Positions 6,124 to 8,427 of a DNA stretch of 8,427 nucleotides are shown piece by piece. The translations under genes were made by a program, and so were the position numbers. This stretch comes from Candidatus Heimdallarchaeota archaeon (GTDB taxonomy: Archaea; Asgardarchaeota; Heimdallarchaeia; Heimdallarchaeales; Kariarchaeaceae). The DNA is taken from assembly GCA_022574115.1 (NCBI GenBank), contig JACZSS010000082.1:1-8427 (forward strand), read 5' to 3'. The first letter of the stretch is position 1. Every line of letters begins with the position of its first letter. The notes beneath the pieces are model-generated. The model was not told where the DNA came from, made no database searches, and saw only the letters and a list, made by a program, of their open reading frames with translations.

Positions 6124-6999
6124 CTAAATGGTTTTTTTTGAAAAATAAAATTTGTATGATAAGCCTGCAAGTGCAACAGTACCTATTGTTGTCACAATGT
6201 TTGTTGTAGTCATGAATCCAGAATCACCATTTTCTTCCCGGACACTATGATCTTCTGTAACCTTGAAATCATCGAAGCTGATTGGTCTCGTTGTTGCTAC
6301 CCCAAAGTGGTTAAAGCTTCCTCGTGTGCCAACTAACTCATGTTCAATTATTTCGACGTTATTTATGAAAACAATAATTGTCCCCTCGTTTTTGACAATC
6401 TTGAAGGTGTAATCAACTCCATTTTCCACGAAATCATCTGTTCTTGTATAAACCTGTGCTGATGTCCCTTTTTGTATAGTTATTGCATTCCCTTCTTCTA
6501 TAATTATTGTATTAGCGCCATTGAAACTTCTGAATTGAACTAATATCCAAAAAGCAATTAGCGTTGAAGTATTTTTTCCATCCCAGTCCAAATCCTGGTC
6601 GGTTAATTCAAATTGCCAATGGTAATCATCATAGGGATTCGAAGAATCATTAGGTAGAGTCGTATAACGATCCTGTTGAACTTTGAATTCCCAGACTCCG
6701 TTCTCCAATGTTGTTGCATGATAGGCATGATCCCAAATCCATCCTGAGTCGTTAATGAATCGATTGGATACAAGCCTTCCATCTTGAATAGATAAGGAAT
6801 GATCAACTACCTCGATTCCCGTTGTCCCCCAATTACGCCAATTAGCTCCTACAAAGGTCCAATCTCCAGATCCTGATGAAAAATCCTCCTCAAAGACGTA
6901 ATTAGAAGCAATTATATTGCTTGGCAGAACCAATAATATGGAGATAAATAAACTGATGATAAATTTGTTCAAAGTATATGTGTTATTACTTCGTTTCAT
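6124..6999 (-). CDS. Exported lectin-like (ConA/LamG-fold) protein with C-terminal membrane anchor
   Basis: The product has 291 residues. A signal sequence lies at about 11-31 (NKFIISLFISILLVLPSNIIAS). The ectodomain at about 34-248 has the sequence style of concanavalin A-like lectin/glucanase or LamG domains. It opens with FEEDFSSGSGDWTFVGANW, continues with LSIQDGRLVS, WEFKVQQDRY and YTFKIVKNEGTIIVFINNVEI, and closes with ISFDDFKVTED, the usual last strand of such domains. These folds bind or cleave glycans; no catalytic residues can be assigned, so binding is the safer guess. A short linker leads to a membrane helix at about 266-283 and a tail with KK. The start is ATG, about 25 bases after a TATA box, so the transcript is probably leaderless. 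It shares its upstream block with the adjacent propeller-regulator gene. The stop is TAG. Confidence 0.78.
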   Translation of the reverse strand: MKRSNNTYTLNKFIISLFISILLVLPSNIIASNYVFEEDFSSGSGDWTFVGANWRNWGTTGIEVVDHSLSIQDGRLVSNRFINDSGWIWDHAYHATTLENGVWEFKVQQDRYTTLPNDSSNPYDDYHWQFELTDQDLDWDGKNTSTLIAFWILVQFRSFNGANTIIIEEGNAITIQKGTSAQVYTRTDDFVENGVDYTFKIVKNEGTIIVFINNVEIIEHELVGTRGSFNHFGVATTRPISFDDFKVTEDHSVREENGDSGFMTTTNIVTTIGTVALAGLSYKFYFSKKTI

Positions 7000-7018
7000 A
7001 CTATTTTATCACCACCAT

Positions 7019-7030
7019 CGATATAAAAGC
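7019..7030 (-). promoter_or_regulatory. TATA box of the lectin-like gene
   Basis: The minus strand reads CGCTTTTATATCG, close to the archaeal TATA consensus and centred about 25 bases before the ATG at 6999. Transcription would start at or next to the ATG, giving a leaderless message. No Shine-Dalgarno site is present, which agrees. Confidence 0.6.
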
Positions 7031-7039
7031 GTTAGGTAT

Positions 7040-7133
7040 TTTTGGGTTCAAGAGACTATGCTAGAATGCTTTATTGTCGATGACATAATCTACAAATTAA
7101 CGGATTGAGTTAACTGGGGATGACATAAAGATA
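7040..7133 (-). promoter_or_regulatory. Shared upstream block, copy B
   Basis: This is the partner of 5975-6068. It lies 10 bases upstream of the TATA box of the lectin-like gene, with the identical 17-base core at 7040-7056. The location relative to the TATA box is nearly the same as in copy A, which points to a shared activator or repressor rather than a relic of a coding duplication. Confidence 0.65.
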
Positions 7134-7413
7134 TCATTTGGTCAATAATTGAGAAATTTCTGATCGATAATGGCAATTAATCGAATATGCTATTCTGAAA
7201 TATTTTCAAGTGCGTATTATCAGCCTAAGCAGTAAACATTCAAGCTAAATACAATAAAATCAATCTGAAAAATGAACACAAGAGTACTTCACCAAACTTC
7301 CTGGATATCGAAATGGTGCAATTATACATGTTCTCCAGTCTTATCATGTATTTTTGTAATTACACTATAGTATGTTTTTGTACATGTTAATAATACTAAT
7401 AAGTATAAACCAA
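7134..7413. other. Intergenic region between integrase end and lectin-like promoter
   Basis: No gene is seen in these 280 bases. The region holds the second 21-base repeat and, next to the integrase stop, a cluster of short repeats. ATACATG (7324-7330) and CATGTAT (7345-7351) form an inverted repeat, and TTTTTGTA occurs at 7351-7358 and 7375-7382. This is where an attachment site could lie, since these often flank an integrase gene, but no tRNA fragment or longer repeat supports it. Confidence 0.4.
7207..7227 (+). repeat. 21-base direct repeat, copy 2
   Basis: This segment is identical over 21 bases to 4016-4036, same orientation, with the TGCGTATTAT core at 7211-7220. It lies in the gap upstream of the lectin-like gene, outside the shared promoter block. 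Confidence 0.75.
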
Positions 7414-8272
7414 CTAGAAGTTCAGAGCATTGAATTTCCTCATATGTTCCTCAATATCATCGATAATATATCTACGAGTTGTTTTAATACTTGCGTGACC
7501 AGCTAACCTTTGACATAATACTAAATCAGTTGTTTTCCTATAAAGTCTTGTTACAAATGCTCTGCGGAAGTCATGACAACTATAACGGAATCCTAGATCA
7601 AGTTGTACATTACGAATGAACTGTATAAGAGCAGACTCGGAGAACTGAGTACCACGTTTGGTCAAGAACAACTAGGGTTTGGTTGTTTGGATGTTTTGTC
7701 TTCTCTCCAAGTATTTGGACAAGAGAGATTTGAAATTGGGATGAATAGAAATAGAACGGTACCCTGTGATCGTCTTTGATTGCGATACAAACAACATCCC
7801 TCGATCTAAATCAATATCCTCAATTCTAAGAAATCGTAATTCCTTAGCTCGGACACCGGTAAACCATAACATACTAACAATTGTGATTTCTCGAAGTCCC
7901 TCACACCTAGACATTATTTGCTTGAAATCACTGTCTCTCATCAATTCCTGCTTGTTCTTCTTGCCATTGGTAATCCTTATCTCTTCAACGGGATTATGAT
8001 CAATCAGGTGGTGTTTAAACATCCATTTGAAGAAAATATTGAGAATGATCCTGTAGGTGTCCTTGGTTGATCTATACTCGAACTGGTTGAGGAACTCTCC
8101 AATATCAATTTGAGTCGCGTCTCTTATCCTAGATCCTCTAGCAACACAAAATTCAGAAAATTGTCGCAGTAACGCCTTGTAATTACGTAATGTAGTTTTT
8201 GAGAGTGACTTTTAACTTTAGATAATACTCGATGAGTTGCTCGTCGTTCATCCTCGATAACTCAGAAATCAT
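7414..8272 (-). pseudogene. Tyrosine recombinase (integrase), broken by a frameshift and an in-frame TAG
   Basis: Joining three segments gives a 285-residue XerA/phage-integrase-like protein, a normal family length. These enzymes cut and rejoin DNA at attachment sites through a catalytic tyrosine. The N-terminal part (MISELSRMNDEQLIEYYLKLK, from ATG 8272) continues as SLSKTTLRNYKALLRQFSEF only after a one-base shift in the run at 8210-8213. The catalytic domain then runs to KP and meets TAG at 7672-7674. In the same frame it resumes as LFLTKRGTQFSE and ends with TAG at 7414. All catalytic residues remain: Arg (TGVRAKEL, 141), Lys (SQSKTITG, 166), H-x-x-R (CHDFRRAF, 233/236), His (LAGHAS, 259) and Tyr (RRYI, 268), in reconstructed numbering. 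As written it is inactive. It may be a recent mutant, an assembly error or, less likely, a recoded gene. Confidence 0.85.
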
Positions 8273-8427
8273 ATTTTGACCTCCTAAATCCGGGCTTCTT
8301 GTCAAATTCGCCATTATAGGCAGGATTATTAGTTTTCTCATACAATTGTTTTAACACATCCTCTAAAATAAACGAGAGAGCTATTTTACCCCCTGCTGGT
8401 AGGTTTTGATCTTCCTTAGCCAAGAAA
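8262..8427 (-). CDS. 3' end of an unidentified gene overlapping the integrase start
   Basis: A minus-strand frame enters from the window edge and is open for 55 codons to TGA at 8262-8264. It reads FLAKEDQNLPAGGKIALS, then FILEDVLKQLYEKTNN, and ends GFRRSKYDF. The composition looks coding: mixed charge, one clear amphipathic helix, and the other two frames on this strand are stopped within this stretch. It overlaps the integrase ATG (8272) by 11 bases, and the integrase ribosome binding site lies inside it. This suggests one operon with translational coupling, so it probably belongs to the same mobile element. No family is recognised from this fragment. Confidence 0.6.
   Translation of the reverse strand, partial: FLAKEDQNLPAGGKIALSFILEDVLKQLYEKTNNPAYNGEFDKKPGFRRSKYDF
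8279..8286 (-). promoter_or_regulatory. Shine-Dalgarno site of the integrase gene
   Basis: TAGGAGGT on the minus strand lies six bases before the ATG at 8272. It sets the integrase start and shows that translation begins in the frame that is later shifted. It lies inside the last codons of the upstream gene. Confidence 0.75.

Noticed and set aside
6603..7108. A minus-strand 67-codon frame inside the lectin-like gene and a plus-strand 63-codon frame over its start
   Set aside because: Both overlap a better supported gene and, in the second case, its promoter; no domain or ribosome binding site.
7766..7999. Plus-strand 77-codon frame
   Set aside because: Antisense to the integrase catalytic domain, whose minus-strand reading is unmistakable.

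Overview
This window reads as archaeal DNA, most likely from an Asgard-type archaeon. The lineage is an inference. It rests on AT-rich composition, TATA-box-like promoters about 25 bases upstream of starts (leaderless style), a DGG-repeat ectodomain joined through one membrane helix to a winged-helix DNA-binding domain, and several secreted proteins with one C-terminal membrane anchor. No rRNA, tRNA or universal marker is present to fix the lineage.

Left part (1-2452): a replication-like module. A small membrane protein gene and a winged-helix regulator gene lie on the minus strand. They are divergent from a plus-strand superfamily 3 helicase (D5/P4-like C-terminal half without a primase domain). 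The 360-base divergent gap is very AT-rich and carries seven copies of ATTAACA/TGTTAAT in inverted pairs. This is a good candidate for a replication origin and/or operator of an integrated plasmid or virus.

Middle part (2676-6999): three minus-strand genes for exported, membrane-anchored proteins, each with its own promoter-like region. In transcription order they are a lectin-like (ConA/LamG-like) protein, a protein with seven DGG repeats (predicted seven-bladed propeller) plus a transmembrane helix plus a cytoplasmic winged helix, and a cysteine-containing protein with a predicted beta-rich ectodomain. The first two share a 94-base ungapped block (69/94 identical by hand count) directly upstream of their TATA boxes. 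They are therefore probably co-regulated, possibly by the membrane-bound regulator itself. Intergenic gaps also carry a dispersed TGCGTATTAT motif, part of an exact 21-base direct repeat.

Right part (7414-8427): a tyrosine recombinase (integrase) gene on the minus strand. It keeps every catalytic residue but is broken twice, by a one-base frameshift in an A run near the N-terminus and by an in-frame TAG. It starts, with a strong Shine-Dalgarno site, inside the 3' end of another minus-strand gene that runs off the window. With the helicase and repeat cluster at the other end, the window may be an integrated element or its remnant, but no attachment site or tRNA target was found.
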